From: Corythucha ciliata
Lineage: Eukaryota; Arthropoda; Insecta; Hemiptera; Tingidae
DNA: 64,000 bases
Assembly: GCA_038030265.1 (NCBI GenBank)
Contig: CM075941.1
Coordinates: forward strand, 51,313,952-51,377,951
Reading direction: 5' to 3'
This document shows positions 1 to 9,170 of the stretch, one piece after another; the first letter of the stretch is position 1, and each line of letters starts with the position of its first letter. Below the pieces are notes generated by a model. It was given only the letters and a program-made list of their open reading frames with translations. It made no database searches and was not told the origin of the DNA. The translations under genes and the position numbers were made by a program.

Positions 1-111
1 AGGCTGCTCGAACGGAACTGGTTTTTAGTTCTGGCCTCTTGACGCTCCTTTGGTGGTCCCTTCTCCCACTTCCTGGGCGCTATATGCGGGGTACGTTGTG
101 AGTCCCTCACA
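1..111 (-). repeat. 3' LTR (partial) of gypsy-1
   Basis: Bases 1-111 repeat 5966-6076 with one difference near position 27. On the minus strand the LTR begins TGTGAGGGACTC at 111. The rest of this LTR lies before the window. Confidence 0.93.
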
Positions 112-126
112 ATACCCCCGTCTTGA
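112..126 (-). other. Polypurine tract of gypsy-1
   Basis: Read on the minus strand, a short purine run (AAGACGGGGG) ends a few bases before the LTR start. It is where plus-strand DNA synthesis would be primed. The identity rests on position and base composition. Confidence 0.6.
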
Positions 127-744
127 AAGAAGACTCCGGCGTGTAGAGGCGTTCGCCAGAGCGGCGAGTCTGAGGTAGACCGTTTGGTGAGATTAGCCCA
201 CGAGCTGTTGGGGCTGCCGTTGTTGACATCTCGTCGGAACTCGAGGTGGGATTCCGATTTGATAGACGGACGACGGACTTTGATGGTGTCTGTCGATAGG
301 GAGGAGTCGGCTGGTAGGCTCCGGGCGTTGCAACGTGCGTTCAGGCTGAGGCCAGCGACGGTTTCAGGTTTCGGCCACAGATGCCGCTTTCATTGTTAGT
401 CGTTCATCGTAGAGTTCATTGTAGTGGTGAATCGGCTGGTAGACTCCGGGCGTTGCAACATGCGTTCAGGCCGAGGACAGCGACGGTTTTAGGTTTCAGC
501 CACAGATGACGCTTTCATTGTTAGACGTTCATGTCGGCCTTACTGGCAGCAACGTTCAGTCAACGGAATGACCGGGTAACCCCATCCATTGCCTCGAATC
601 CAGCCAACGTGGAGGCAGTGGATCTAGGGTAGCGTTCACTTAACGAGCGTTAGGATAAGGTTAATAGGTGCAATGTTCAGGATGGGAAAATGTTAATAAG
701 TTTATTTTGTATGCCCCCACGAAGTTAAACAATTCTTGAACGGT
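127..744 (-). other. 3' untranslated segment of gypsy-1
   Basis: There is no ORF of retroelement type here. The segment lies between the integrase tail and the polypurine tract, is GC-richer than the flanks and contains one tandem duplication (307-532). The +-strand ORF at 184-399 is a by-product of this composition. Confidence 0.6.
307..532. repeat. Two-copy 101-bp tandem duplication in the gypsy-1 3' UTR
   Basis: Bases 307-407 recur at 432-532 (offset 125 bp) with scattered substitutions. Both copies run from TCGGCTGGTAG to CGTTCAT. Such 3' UTR duplications are common in Gypsy-like elements; no function is visible. Confidence 0.9.
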
Positions 745-1190
745 TTATTTTGCCTTCAAGGAGATTTGACGGGATGGAATGAACTTTTTAATTTGGCTAA
801 CATGAGCTGTTTTGACGTCGGATTGGTCTGAGACGTTTTGAGTTTCGTAGGAGACTGGAGTGAGCTTGCGGAGTATAACATACGGTGAAGAGTATTTAAA
901 GGACAATTTTGCGGCGATATTTTTAGCTTTTGAGGACAATGTGTATGTTTTAATAAGTATAGTAAGATGTCGTCAGGTTCGAATGTAATGTATTTGTGGC
1001 GTCTGTTGTATTGTTTTTGTAAGCGTTCGTGAGCGCGTAACAGATTGCTGTAAGCTTGTTTCCAAACTGATGGGATATCTGCGTGGACTTTTGGGTCGAC
1101 GATTTCCTCCACGTCTATTGAAATAGAGAGGGTGTGGACAAACGGCGTCCCAAAAATAGTTCTCCAGGTGTGAAACCCGTTGCTGTGCAT
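745..1190 (-). pseudogene. Integrase C-terminal region of gypsy-1, in two broken frames
   Basis: After the main pol ORF stops, the integrase tail continues in two other minus-strand frames. The piece at 756-1190 starts in frame across the integrase DNA-binding region (WKQAYSNLLRAHERLQKQYN, then EPDDILLY). The piece at 745-939 carries the end of the C-terminal SH3-like domain (KYSSPYVILRKL, then TAHVSQIKKF). Two frameshifts, near 1115-1190 and near 940, separate these from pol and from each other. The tail is what usually docks integrase to DNA or chromatin. As it stands the product would lack it. Confidence 0.85.
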
Positions 1191-3946
1191 TGAGTATTGT
1201 TCAGTGTTAGCTGAATTTTATCGAGATTTTGATCCCATCTAGTTTGATCTTCGTTGTGATATGAGATCAAGGCAGTTTTCAATGATCGAATTTTCCTCTC
1301 CGCTAAGGAAGGATTCGGGTAATGGCGAATTAAGTGTAGTTTTCTAATGCCGTGTCGGAATAGAAAGTCGTTATAAACGGCGCTTCGGAAAATTGATGCC
1401 CTGTCACTGCACACAACTGACCAGAAGCCGAAGTGCTTGAATATATGTGTTTTCAGAATTTCGATTACTTCCGCGGAAGTGCCTCGGCGCATGGGAATGA
1501 GAAAAACAAAGCGAGTAAATGAGTCGACCGCGACAAATATATATTGAAAGCGATTTTTGGACATCGGCAGTGGTCCCACCAAATCAATGAATAATTGTTG
1601 GTTAGGACGCTGTGCTACGGTTGAGGACAACTGTCCATGGGGCAAGTGTTGGGGTACTTTCGCGCGATTGCACACCAAACAACTTTGTACCCTACTTTGA
1701 ACATATTTCCACATTCCTGCCCAGTGAAAAATCGCTGAAATCGCTTTTAGAGTCTTGGCTACTCCTAGATGACATCCGTAAGGGGACTCATGATAATAAG
1801 CGAAAATCATATCCTTTAGAGTGGACGGCACGACGATTTTCGGCTTGCCCGGGCGCGGATAATAGATTAGGCGATTATTTCGTAAGGCGTATTTTGGAAC
1901 TGATTTATTTTTTTCTAGTTTCTCGATTAGAGTCGTTAATGCTGGGTCTTTTTTCTGGTGTTCTGAGAAATTAGTGAAAATTTCAGGAAAATTTCCTAAA
2001 ATGGATATTGTATCGAATGGGTTAGAGGTTAGACATCCTAGGAATTGATGTTTTTCGTCGTGATCATCGTCGAAGGAATCTGGTTCCTCAGTTGGGTTTC
2101 TCGACAAGTAATCGGCGATACTATTGTCTTTTGATGAGAGGTGATGACTGCGGTAACGGAAAGGCATCAACCGCAGAATCCACCGTGCAAGTCGACCCGT
2201 AGCAGTTTGCTTTATGGTTGAGAGGTATGTAAGAGCGGAGTTGTCTACGAAGAGATCGAACTCTCGGTCCGTTAAGAAATCTCGGAATTTCTCGACACCG
2301 TGGAGGACTGCCAGTAATTCCAATTCGTAGATCGAGTAATTTTTCTGGTGGTTATTCAACTTTTTGGAAGTATAAGCAATGGGACGTACGACGCCAGAGT
2401 CATCGAGCTGTGTGAGGACGGCCGCGACTCCCTGTCCAGACGCATCGGTGTATAAACGAAATCGTTTGTTGAAATCCGGTAAAGCTAGGCTCGATGCTTG
2501 GGAAAGCTTTGACTGGATGTTATTCCATGCTTGTTCACATTCAGATGACCACTTGAATGAATTTCTCGTGGAACGAAGTTTATTTAAAGACTCTGCTGCC
2601 ATGGCGAGATTAGGGATGAATTTGGCAAAAAATTGCACTGCCCCAAGGAATTGTGCTACTTGCTTTGCACTCTGTGGGCGTGGGATTTCCATAAGCGCTG
2701 CGATACGAGAAGGGTCAATGTCGATGCGCCCTTTCGAAATTAGGTGTCCAAGGTATTTGATTGTAGTACAGCCCAAAGAAACTTTCGAGGGGTTGACTGT
2801 GAGGCCTGCCTTTTCCAAAGCCGCCATTACCAAACGGACGTGGTGCTGATGTTCATCCCAAGTAGGAGAGTAGATGAGTAGATCGTCAAGATACGTCAAT
2901 AGGAATTTGTATTTATATGGTCCCAGTACCATTTGAATTAAGTGGCTAAGGATTTGACCGCCGGTTGCTACACCGAATGGAATTTTTTTAAAGGTGAAGC
3001 ACCCGAAAACGCAGTTGATTGCGACGTACTTCTTTGAGTCTTCCGTTAGAGGGATTTGGTGGTAGGCGGAATTTAAGTCCAAAATGGTGTAATATTTGGC
3101 TCCTTGTAAGTGCATGAACATACTGTCGATCGTGCTCAGCGGATAGTCAATGTATTCGAGACATGAGTTGAGGTAACGGAAATCCACAACAAGACGGTAG
3201 CCAGGGTGTGTTGCTGCACTTGGCGGTTTGCGTACAAGGAAACACGGAGATGTATACGCAGAAAAGTACGGTTCGATGATATTATTTTCGGAGAGGTTTT
3301 TGAGAATGTCCCTCAAAATTGCTAATTTATCGGGGGGAAGGGTATAAGACCGCTTGGGAGGACGCCACTCCATGTTTGATTTAAGTGTAACGTCGTATCG
3401 AAGAAGATGGGTTTCGCCAATTGATTCATTCAACACGGAAGCGAATTCTCTCTTTAGATCTTCCAAAAATCGGAGCTGCTTTGATTGGAAATCGAGAGAA
3501 GATTCGACCACTGACAATTTATGAAGTCGTGCTTCTTGGATTGTAGATTCAGTTGGCAGAAATTTGAATTTTACGCTAGGATTATCGGAGAAGTGAAAGG
3601 TTCCCGCAGCTGGATCAAGGATCATGCGAGTATGCTTCATAAAATCGTATCCGAGAATGACGGGGAGTGATAAGTTTGGGACTACGTAAAAACGATATTT
3701 CGTTTCGTGGCCACCAATGGTGACTTGTAGCTCAACAAATTTAGAAATTGTAATGATCTCTTTATTAGCCAGTAGAACTTGGCACGAGCATGTTTGAGGA
3801 ACTGAATGAAGATCTTCCTTGATTTGAGTAAAAAGTTGTTCGCTGATAGCGGAGATGGTAGCTCCGGTATCTAGCAAGGCGCGCTGCGGAGAATCATTAA
3901 TTACTGCGCTGATCTTATTGGACGTACTCAACGAAATAGTAAACAT
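1115..3946 (-). CDS. pol: Gypsy-1 Pol polyprotein (protease, RT, RNase H, integrase)
   Basis: 943 residues. Aspartic protease: LLDTGA with Asp26, and ILGYDF near 98-102. Reverse transcriptase: YTILDLNSAY with Asp290 and the catalytic box YLDD at 352-355. RNase H: LYTDASGQG with Asp501, Glu541 and Asp568. Integrase: zinc-binding His719, His726, Cys756 and Cys759, then the catalytic triad Asp788, Asp848, Glu883 (34 residues between the last two, close to the usual 35). These domains in this order are diagnostic of Ty3/Gypsy. The ORF stops within the integrase C-terminal part and the rest is out of frame (745-1190). The Met at 3946 is the first in this frame, eight codons after an in-frame TGA, and lies just before the protease. 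In such elements pol is usually expressed by frameshifting from gag, and the gag ORF is indeed in a different frame. Confidence 0.96.
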   Translation of the reverse strand: MFTISLSTSNKISAVINDSPQRALLDTGATISAISEQLFTQIKEDLHSVPQTCSCQVLLANKEIITISKFVELQVTIGGHETKYRFYVVPNLSLPVILGYDFMKHTRMILDPAAGTFHFSDNPSVKFKFLPTESTIQEARLHKLSVVESSLDFQSKQLRFLEDLKREFASVLNESIGETHLLRYDVTLKSNMEWRPPKRSYTLPPDKLAILRDILKNLSENNIIEPYFSAYTSPCFLVRKPPSAATHPGYRLVVDFRYLNSCLEYIDYPLSTIDSMFMHLQGAKYYTILDLNSAYHQIPLTEDSKKYVAINCVFGCFTFKKIPFGVATGGQILSHLIQMVLGPYKYKFLLTYLDDLLIYSPTWDEHQHHVRLVMAALEKAGLTVNPSKVSLGCTTIKYLGHLISKGRIDIDPSRIAALMEIPRPQSAKQVAQFLGAVQFFAKFIPNLAMAAESLNKLRSTRNSFKWSSECEQAWNNIQSKLSQASSLALPDFNKRFRLYTDASGQGVAAVLTQLDDSGVVRPIAYTSKKLNNHQKNYSIYELELLAVLHGVEKFRDFLTDREFDLFVDNSALTYLSTIKQTATGRLARWILRLMPFRYRSHHLSSKDNSIADYLSRNPTEEPDSFDDDHDEKHQFLGCLTSNPFDTISILGNFPEIFTNFSEHQKKDPALTTLIEKLEKNKSVPKYALRNNRLIYYPRPGKPKIVVPSTLKDMIFAYYHESPYGCHLGVAKTLKAISAIFHWAGMWKYVQSRVQSCLVCNRAKVPQHLPHGQLSSTVAQRPNQQLFIDLVGPLPMSKNRFQYIFVAVDSFTRFVFLIPMRRGTSAEVIEILKTHIFKHFGFWSVVCSDRASIFRSAVYNDFLFRHGIRKLHLIRHYPNPSLAERKIRSLKTALISYHNEDQTRWDQNLDKIQLTLNNTQCTATGFTPGELFLGRRLSTPSLFQ

Positions 3947-4010
3947 TGAGTCGTCCTGTTGCCGACGTCAATCCGAAGCTGGATTGCGTGGGGAGGAGGG
4001 GTTTGATTTT

Positions 4011-4802
4011 TTATTCCCCTTTTTGTCTGTTTTCGACTTGGGAGAGGTTTTTTTTTCCTGTCTCGCATGAAGAGACCATCGCTGTTTGAGTCTGTCCAAG
4101 AAGTTTCTTGACTTCAGGAGTTGCTAGGGTGTCTTGCGAAATGACGAAAAATGTCTGATTTTGGTTAGAGGGGGACCTCGGTTTAATTGGATCAAACTTT
4201 TGATTAGACCCTGTGAACGATGAAGATGGTTGGTTATGTCTCTTTTCTTTATAGGATTGGCGGGTGCTGGACTGTTGGTGGAATCGAGAAGCACCGCTTT
4301 GTCCCGAAGACCTGTCACGAGCTTTTGGCGAGGATGAACCATACCCTCTGTTAATTGGTTGGCTATCCCAATTGCGCCAAGACGACTTGGTGTATGATGG
4401 GACCTGGGCTTGATCGACTTCCTGTGCGAACTGCAAGAGTTCGTCCATTGAGGCCGGCTGCGCCTTGAAATGAAATTTAACCCGTGTGCTACTGTTTGCC
4501 CCTGCGAGAGTCGCCGGTAGTATTTGTTCCAGAGGATGGTCAAGGATTTTAGCTATTTTTATTTTGCGGGCACAATAATCTGTGAAAGACTGGTTAAACA
4601 GTTGGGGCTCGTAGACGTAATGCAACTTCAAATTAGTCACACTTAGGAAATTTAAACAACGAGAGAATAGCTCCTCTTTCAAAATTTCGAATGTTGTTTT
4701 TTCGAGGTGTTTTGCAAATATCTGATGCAATAGCGGGCTTTGTTGCAGGGTCGCTGCATGGAAAAAAATCAAATGAAACACATCTTTAGCGATCTCGTTC
4801 AA
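4011..4802 (-). CDS. gag: Gypsy-1 Gag, C-terminal part
   Basis: 263 residues from the first Met, but the same frame reads back to about 4910 through sequence homologous to the second gypsy copy (SEPIRSLIEKLP there). The true Gag therefore ran from 5476 across a frameshift near 4900 into this frame. The N-terminal half is helical and capsid-like. The C-terminal third is basic and rich in Ser, Gln and Asn, as in nucleocapsids, but has no CCHC zinc knuckle. It ends 65 bases before the first pol Met, in another frame, as expected for Gag-Pol frameshifting or for separate decay. Confidence 0.8.
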   Translation of the reverse strand: MNEIAKDVFHLIFFHAATLQQSPLLHQIFAKHLEKTTFEILKEELFSRCLNFLSVTNLKLHYVYEPQLFNQSFTDYCARKIKIAKILDHPLEQILPATLAGANSSTRVKFHFKAQPASMDELLQFAQEVDQAQVPSYTKSSWRNWDSQPINRGYGSSSPKARDRSSGQSGASRFHQQSSTRQSYKEKRHNQPSSSFTGSNQKFDPIKPRSPSNQNQTFFVISQDTLATPEVKKLLGQTQTAMVSSCETGKKNLSQVENRQKGE

Positions 4803-4873
4803 CTCAAGAAGTTTGAGCAGAAATCTGAAGACAGATTTTGGCTCGTGGGAAGAAAATTTAGGAAGTTTTTCAA

Positions 4874-5476
4874 TTAATCGCCGAAGAGGCTCAGATATCT
4901 TGGCTTGAGCGTAATGGTAAGGGATGTTAATGAAGAAGCGTCGGGTGTCATTTGAGTAGATCCTGTAGGTACGGATGACGGTTTCAAGTCCGCGTTATTC
5001 CCCATATAGAGAGATCCGTTCTCCGAGTAAGACACAGTAGGAGGTTTGAGGTTGGGGGGTGGCTCCGCGAGAGATGCTTGAGTTGGAGGCGGCGTCGGTT
5101 TAGGTGACTCAGTTGGCCTAATTGACAACGCCTGCATAATACTTACGAGCTGCAGCTGAATTTGGTCGTATTTAGAGTTATTTTCCTCTGCCTTTTTGCT
5201 CAAAGTAATAATGTCCTCCCTTTGAGTTGTATAAGCTTGATGCAGCGTTGATACGTTTTTGTTAATGCTTAGCACCATGGCGTGAAGCTTGTCTATTGAA
5301 ATTTTGCAACAAGCGTTTAAGAATTTCGCCTTTAGTTCAGTGCGTAATTTCGAGTAATTTTCTAATGAAATATTGCTACAATCCTCGCAGCGGGGTTTGA
5401 GACAGCCTGTACATACTAAATAGCTTTCGTCCTCCTGAAACGCTCGTGTGCATCCTGCACAAGTCGCGGATGCCAT
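4874..5476 (-). CDS. gag: Gypsy-1 Gag, N-terminal part with six-cysteine zinc finger
   Basis: 200 residues. The first 33 contain three CxxC pairs, Cys6/9, Cys22/25 and Cys30/33, resembling a treble-clef or PHD-like zinc site, which is unusual at the start of a Gypsy Gag. A coiled-coil-like stretch follows (about 55-115), then a Pro/Ser/Thr-rich linker. The last 15 or so residues are out of frame: homologous sequence continues in the frame of the 4011-4802 ORF. A related protein is encoded by the truncated copy at 14606-15276, which supports the start at 5476. Confidence 0.82.
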   Translation of the reverse strand: MASATCAGCTRAFQEDESYLVCTGCLKPRCEDCSNISLENYSKLRTELKAKFLNACCKISIDKLHAMVLSINKNVSTLHQAYTTQREDIITLSKKAEENNSKYDQIQLQLVSIMQALSIRPTESPKPTPPPTQASLAEPPPNLKPPTVSYSENGSLYMGNNADLKPSSVPTGSTQMTPDASSLTSLTITLKPRYLSLFGD

Positions 5477-5710
5477 GTATTTGTTTTATTTGTGTACGTA
5501 TTGAAAAGAAAAATGCAAATGTAGATTAAGGTCCTGTTTTAGCAGGCGACAGTGAAATAAAAGATTATTCTTTATCTTAGAATGGGAGATAAGTAGGAAA
5601 GAAAATAAAGGATTAAAAGGGGGAAAACCTGTTTTTCAAACCAATCCGTGAAATATTCGAGTCAATTTTTTGTTAAAATTAAAAAAGCACTATTAATTAA
5701 GTTCGATTTA
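5477..5710 (-). other. Leader between primer-binding site and gag of gypsy-1
   Basis: AT-rich, no ORF. By position it is the untranslated leader of the genomic RNA, where packaging signals normally lie. No motif is recognised. Confidence 0.6.
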
Positions 5711-5722
5711 CAAGGGATGCCA
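5711..5722 (-). other. Primer-binding site of gypsy-1
   Basis: Minus strand TGGCATCCCTTG starts two bases inside the LTR end. The TGG start is what pairs with the CCA end of a tRNA primer. The same 12 bases follow the LTR of the second copy (15602-15613). The matching tRNA is not identified. Confidence 0.8.
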
Positions 5723-5724
5723 CT

Positions 5725-6076
5725 TGAGACGAGAGTCCCGGATTGAGATTGTCGGGTTCTCGCTCGAGAATTTGATGAGTTACCGTTTACGGTTGGCGAG
5801 GAAATAGGATAGGGCTTCAGAAGAAGACAAAATAAAATTAAAAGAAAATTGACACTTGTAATGTGGTGTTCTTCTTAACCAATAAAATAAAATTCTCTTT
5901 AGCTCACGTATGTCCTTATATTATATTGACGAAGGAGTGAAGTCAGGATTAAGCGATGGAAGCGAAGGCTGCTCGAACGGAACTGGTTTTTAGTTCCGGC
6001 CTCTTGACGCTCCTTTGGTGGTCCCTTCTCCCACTTCCTGGGCGCTATATGCGGGGTACGTTGTGAGTCCCTCACA
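5725..6076 (-). repeat. 5' LTR of gypsy-1
   Basis: 352 bp with TG...CA ends on the minus strand. It is bounded inside by the primer-binding site, and its outer 111 bp match bases 1-111. Transcription of the element would start here. Confidence 0.9.
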
Positions 6077-6194
6077 ACCTGGACTTCCAGTCTCCGTAGG
6101 GGGCTAATGTGGCGTCACAATTTTAATTCTTTATTACCCCCGCCACATGAAAACAAACAAAAAAAATATGTTCATTCAGTTCTAGACATTCTAA

Positions 6195-6335
6195 GGCCTG
6201 TTTTACACGAGTAAGTTTTTTGTTCAAAAATATGTTCAATCTGATCACAAACAGACGATTTGAGGCAGGGAACATCTGTCAATTTTTTTCAAAATGGCTA
6301 ATTTGATCAAAAAACTTACTCGTGTAAAAGGGGCC
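6195..6335. mobile_element. MITE with 28-bp TIRs and TAA duplication
   Basis: 141 bp. The two ends are inverted copies, GGCCTGTTTTACACGAGTAA against GGCCCCTTTTACACGAGTAA, and the match continues to 28 bp with two mismatches. TAA flanks both sides (6192-6194, 6336-6338). TIR plus a 3-bp TWA-type duplication is the pattern of PIF/Harbinger-type MITEs. It has no coding capacity. Confidence 0.82.
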
Positions 6336-6426
6336 TAATAAAATCAAGTTACATACATATTCTTTAAAAAGTTTAATCATTACTCTATATGTATATATGT
6401 ATAGTCAAATCTTAAGTTTTAGCTTT

Positions 6427-6545
6427 AAAAAACGTCATTTCTGAGTTAAAATCGATATTTTGTTAAGAAATGTTGGAGTTTTACGTCTCTCAGACAAAAC
6501 GTTGATAAAAAGCCGGACACCCAGTATATTTGAGTGGCAAGCCCC
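6427..6545. repeat. Dispersed repeat, also at 30961-31080
   Basis: Both copies start with AAAAAACGTCA...GAGTTAAAA and share ACGTCTCTCAGACAAAACG followed by a short segment like the CACCCTGTAT ends of many insect repeats. The parent element is not identified. Confidence 0.75.
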
Positions 6546-7489
6546 TTTTCTAAAAGTATCGATTGCACCGAACCAATCAGGGCAGGATACCAAATCACCA
6601 ATAATATTTTACACGAGAAAAACCCTAATGAATGAGGTTTAATCATTAATAAGCTTATACACAGGACACCGGGCATTCGACTGTGATTCGCCGGATTCAC
6701 TTTAAATTTGTAAAATTATTGTTTTTGAGTAAAAAAAAAAGAAGATATAGAGAACAAAAAACACGAACTGCGAAGTGAATGAGTCATGTGACCTTGACTG
6801 CAAGTAAGAGTCCCTTTTTTTTAACACTCACCCATGGTTGGTGGCGCGCGAGGGTGTTCTATTGTATTCTGTTTCGGGCGCTAATTGTTATCCGATCGTG
6901 AATCTAAAAAATGTTTTGGAACCAGTGACTTATCCTACAACTGGGCTGTACACGATTTTTCCAAATTAATTAAAAAATCGAGATTTTGTGTGTCTGACTT
7001 TTGGTTTACGAAGTGAAATATACAAAAAGGTTAACGACGCGAATTGTAGATTTAGTACCCGAGTAAAATCCATTTTTAAAAATTAAAATCGGACCATTTT
7101 TGGAGCCGTGAGGAGTGCCGCCGCATCCGCGAATGTTCCGCGCTCGCACGCTTGGCATCCCCTTTCGCCTTAACTGTGCTAATCAAGTTTCTGCGTTCGA
7201 ATTGACGATTTCTTGCGTTGATTTACCTCGCTGAACCCCTGATGAGCTCCCGCAGTTCTCTTTCTGGGGACTCACCGCCGAAAATAAGCATTGGGATGTA
7301 TCTGCATGCCTCATGAGATATTCTTCTGCGCCTACTTTTGATTTCATAGAAATTTCTGTTGAACAAGTTCATGAGCGTGAGTCATTGGGACTGACGTGTA
7401 CGACATCTCCGCTGTCATGTTGAAGGGCGTCTCTGAGTATATCTGTGAACCACTGGCTTTTCTCTTCAACAAGATTTTGTCTTCCGGTG
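6546..7489. other. No gene seen
   Basis: AT-rich sequence of no recognised type. The ORFs present are short and lack family motifs. Confidence 0.5.
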
Positions 7490-8840
7490 TCTACCAAATT
7501 TTAGCTGTGAATTTAGCGTTTTTCACCATTTCAAACGCCTTATTCGTTTATTTATTTATTTTACCCGCGAGTTAGAGCTTTTTCAAAGTTTTAGCCGCTT
7601 GAATCGGCGTTTTTTTCTCAATTTTATTTCTGAAGTTTCCCAAGAATGTGCGAGTTGGCCGTGAATGAGCACATTTCTTAATTTTAGCTGCGAATTACAG
7701 CGCTTTTTCACCATATTATCCATAAAATCGCAATTTTTCATATCTTTGCTGAGTGAATTAGCATTTTCTTCTCTTGCAGACGCGAATTCGCGTATTTCTC
7801 TATTTCATGCGTGAACCACAGCGCGTTTTATTAATTCCAGTCCTACCCTCCGAGAATCCGTGAGTCGGTTTTTTCTCAATTTTAGGTGTGAATTCGCGCT
7901 TTTTCTCAATTTTTAAAGTTGCTAAATTGTAGCACTTTATCACAATTTTAGCCGTAAATTCGCGTTTTTCTCTTCTTTTTAATCCTTGAATTAGCGCTTT
8001 TCTCAGTTTCAGCCGCGTGAATTAGTGCTTTTGCCCAATGGCAGTCCCGATTTTGCTCCAAGTATTCGTGATTTTGCGTTGCCTCAATGTCAGCTGTGAC
8101 CTAGGGCTCTTTCTAAAGTTTTTAAGTCGCATATTGTTGCGCTTAATCACAATTCTAGCCGCGAATTAGCGTTTTTCTCCATTTGATATTTTCCCCTCAA
8201 GTTTAGCGGCGAATTAGCACTTTTTGTGTGTTCTTTCCGCAAATTGGCGTTTCTCAACTAATTTTTCTCTCTAATACTAACCCACCAATTAACATTTGTT
8301 TCATTGCATTGCAAAGTTACTAGTCGAAGAAACTATAGACGGTAAAATATATAAAGTTGAAAAGAACATTCAACTCCACAAAACCATTTAAATTTATCCA
8401 AACTTAATTTACATTTCATTTTAGCATTCAATAAAATATTTTTTTCACTAAAACCATAATTCCATTCCCGTAAAGTGGAAGTAAAAATGAAATTGCGTAC
8501 GCAACGTTACCCCAAGAATCCGTCATTTCGCGTTTTCTTAATTTCAGCTGTGAATTAGTGCTTTATCCCAGTATTAACGGCCACAAATTTACAGCAATTT
8601 TTCCAATTTCAGCTACGAATCAGCGTTTTTCTCAATTTTACAAGCGAGTTTAGCGATTCGGTTACATCTTATGCACTTAAAAATCATGATTTGCTCACAT
8701 TTAAGCTTTTCAAGGGCCAGATCCGACGGCCCCTGCGTCGGTACGCTAGAGGCGCCAGTAAATTAGGATGCCCCGCAAATTATCGCATTTTTCAAATTTA
8801 GCCGCGCGTAAAACCTTTTTTTCAAATTATGGGCATGTTC
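7490..8840 (+). repeat. Family A degenerate tandem array (~30-bp unit)
   Basis: The unit reads roughly CGCGAATTAGCG, TTTTTCTCAA, TTTTAGC and recurs about every 30-31 bp with heavy divergence. A non-repeat island at about 8280-8490 interrupts it. The stretch 8220-8340 is an inverted relative of 11435-11545, so this array and the one at 11290-13200 derive from the same longer element in opposite orientations. Confidence 0.85.
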
Positions 8841-8859
8841 CTATCAACGATGTTTTAAA

Positions 8860-9170
8860 CCTGTATTGTACAACCACTCCAACCGCAAAGAAGGCCCAAC
8901 CACCGTAATGGTCCCACCCCAGCCAAAGCCCGACCTCAGGCATGGTCCAGCGACAACAAAGGCCCAACTACAGGAGCTCAAAAACCACATCAAAAGTCCA
9001 GTGACAGTAAAGGTCCAATAATAGCAAAGCACCACCTCGTTTGAAACCTCCAACCAATGTAATTCTCCGAGATAAAATAAAACTTCAATCTCAGCAAAGG
9101 TCCAACCACAGCAAAGGTCGAACCACAGCGAAGGCCCAACCAACTACAGCAATGCTCCAAAACCATTTTA
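8860..9170 (+). repeat. Family E minisatellite (~15-17-bp unit)
   Basis: Imperfect repeats of AAAGGTCCAACCACAGC, most regular at 9095-9160. The same family lies in the opposite orientation at 51484-51670. The long ORFs on both strands here come from the repeat. Confidence 0.82.

Larger units (their letters stand above)
1..6076 (-). mobile_element. Ty3/Gypsy LTR retrotransposon (gypsy-1), left LTR cut by window edge
   Basis: The element lies on the minus strand: 5' LTR at the right (5725-6076), primer-binding site (5711-5722), gag in two frames (5476-4011), pol (3946-745), polypurine tract and a 3' LTR running out of the window at the left. The 111 bases of left LTR in view match the right LTR at all but one position, which suggests a recent insertion. 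The order protease, RT, RNase H, integrase is that of Ty3/Gypsy. Several frameshifts interrupt the reading frames, so this copy is either recently broken or contains sequence errors. Its TSD cannot be tested because the left flank is outside the window. Confidence 0.95.

Noticed and set aside
1612..2849. Plus-strand ORFs of 120 and 156 codons
   Set aside because: Antisense shadows of the gypsy-1 pol gene.
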